NCBI GenBank assembly: GCA_025352585.1
Contig: JANXTD010000932.1
Location: 1 to 6,815, forward strand
Source of the DNA: Fimbriiglobus sp.
Lineage (GTDB): Bacteria; Planctomycetota; Planctomycetia; Gemmatales; Gemmataceae
Length of the DNA stretch: 6,815 nt
Direction of reading: 5' to 3'
The notes beneath the pieces were generated by a model. The model ran no database searches. It was not told the DNA's origin and saw only the letters and a program-made list of their open reading frames with translations. This document shows positions 5,917 through 6,815 of the stretch, one piece after another. Made by a program: the position numbers and the translations under genes. Position 1 is the stretch's first letter. Every line of letters starts with the position of its first letter.

Positions 5917-6815
5917 CCGAGGCGGTCCTGATCGTGGACGACGAGGAGGGCGTCCGCCGGACGTTCGCCGAGTGGCTGCGCTCCGGCGGGGGGGGCGTGA
6001 AAGTCCTTGTCGCCGCCGACGCCGAGGAGGCACTCGTCATCGCCAACGAGCAGGCCATCGACCTCGCCGTACTCGACTGGAACCTCGGCTCCGGCACCGA
6101 CGGCCTGCGGCTGCTCGAAGACCTCGTCGAGTTCCAACCGGACATCGTCGCCATCCTCGTCACCGGGTTTGCCGGGCAGGCGACGCCGCTCGAAGCCTTG
6201 CGGATGGGCGTGCGCGACTACCTCGACAAGAACCAGGACTTGAACCGCGAGACGTTTTTGAAGGCCGTCCACAAGCAGCTCGACAAGATTCGCCCGGCCA
6301 AGCGGCAACGGGAATTGAACGAGAGCCTGAAGTCGTTCGGCGAGGCGGTCGAGAACGTCTTGCCGCTGGTGCGCTCGGCCGCGACCTTGAACGACCCGGT
6401 GCCGCTGCCGGTGGCCGTCCACACGCTGTTCCGCTTCCTACTGCGCGCGACCGGGGCGACCGACGGCGTGTTGCTGGTGCGCCACCTGCACCCCGACGGG
6501 ACCGACGCCACGGCGTGTTACACCCCCGGCGGCGACGTGATCGACGGCCCGGCCGTGCCGTTCAGCCGCTCCCTCGCGGCGAGTGTTGTGTCGATGCAGG
6601 AGGCCGTCGTGCTGAACGACTTCACGCCCGAGGCGGCGGGGCTGGTCGAGCTGCGCCCCTTCGAGCGCAACCGGCGTTCGATCCTGGCGGCCCCGGTCAG
6701 CGTCGGCCCCGGCGTGCATGTCGTGCTCGAACTCTTCGACAAGCCGGCGTTCACCGACGAGGACCGCCGGCTCGTCGCGGCGGCGGCCGACATCGGCGCG
6801 GAGTTGCTGCGGCAA
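5913..6815 (+). CDS. Response regulator with REC and GAF-like domains (3' end beyond the window)
   Basis: The frame is open for 301 codons from the ATG at 5913 to the window edge, so the gene is incomplete at its 3' end. Residues 1-125 are a canonical receiver domain. The acidic pair is D9/D10 (LIVDDEEGV). The phospho-acceptor is D55 in LAVLDWNLG, the switch threonine is T84 in ILVTGFAG, and the conserved lysine is K106 in YLDKNQ. A charged helical linker (about 115-150, KQLDKIRPAKRQRELNESLK) is a possible signalling helix. Residues from about 155 read as a GAF-like domain (FRFLLRATGATDGVLLVRHL, then ILAAPVSVG near 256-264 and VVLELFDKPAFTDEDRRLVAA). No DNA-binding domain is seen so far; an output domain may follow. 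GGGGG at 5900-5904 is the ribosome site. It overlaps the zinc-ribbon gene by 4 nt, so it belongs to the Hsp70 operon. Confidence 0.88.
   Translation, partial: MTEAVLIVDDEEGVRRTFAEWLRSGGGGVKVLVAADAEEALVIANEQAIDLAVLDWNLGSGTDGLRLLEDLVEFQPDIVAILVTGFAGQATPLEALRMGVRDYLDKNQDLNRETFLKAVHKQLDKIRPAKRQRELNESLKSFGEAVENVLPLVRSAATLNDPVPLPVAVHTLFRFLLRATGATDGVLLVRHLHPDGTDATACYTPGGDVIDGPAVPFSRSLAASVVSMQEAVVLNDFTPEAAGLVELRPFERNRRSILAAPVSVGPGVHVVLELFDKPAFTDEDRRLVAAAADIGAELLRQ

Noticed and set aside
3752..6163. 803-codon open minus-strand frame
   Set aside because: It runs antisense to the Hsp70, zinc-ribbon and response-regulator genes. Its translation is low-complexity Arg/Leu/Val-rich with no motif.
1..6815. 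tRNA or rRNA genes
   Set aside because: No tRNA-like TTCRANNC arm with a matching acceptor stem, and no rRNA word, was noticed in the short intergenic gaps on either strand.

Overview
The window is uniformly GC-rich, bacterial and densely coding. It has GTG as well as ATG starts, short gaps and 4-nt start/stop overlaps. The protein styles suggest a planctomycete, probably Gemmata-like: a paralogous Hsp70 operon, an alanine/glycine-rich membrane protein, and a REP-like word that I recall from planctomycete intergenic regions. This taxonomic guess is an inference from style; no rRNA or marker phylogeny was possible.

Layout. Positions 1-92 are a short non-coding 3' flank holding one REP-like imperfect palindrome. 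gatB (93-1574, minus strand) encodes subunit B of the tRNA-dependent amidotransferase. A 114-nt divergent promoter region separates it from a plus-strand gene for an unrecognised four-helix membrane protein (1689-2531). That gene is followed by a perfect 10-bp hairpin and a candidate promoter. Next comes a divergent RNase HII/HIII-like gene (2637-3566). The 218-nt gap before the next gene is mostly filled by a 137-bp element (3587-3723) with long terminal inverted repeats built from octamer units.

The right half (3785 to the window end) is an operon of three genes linked by 4-nt overlaps. The first is an Hsp70 paralogue whose lid carries an acidic linker. The second is a 96-residue zinc-ribbon/helical-repeat protein. 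The third is a response regulator (REC) fused to a GAF-like domain, still open at the window edge. The classical partners GrpE and DnaJ and the CIRCE operator are not seen. The tight coupling suggests that a specialised Hsp70, a small zinc-ribbon adaptor and a phospho-signalling protein act in one process. This Hsp70/zinc-ribbon/REC-GAF cassette is the most interesting system in the window. The left half is housekeeping plus two poorly characterised genes.
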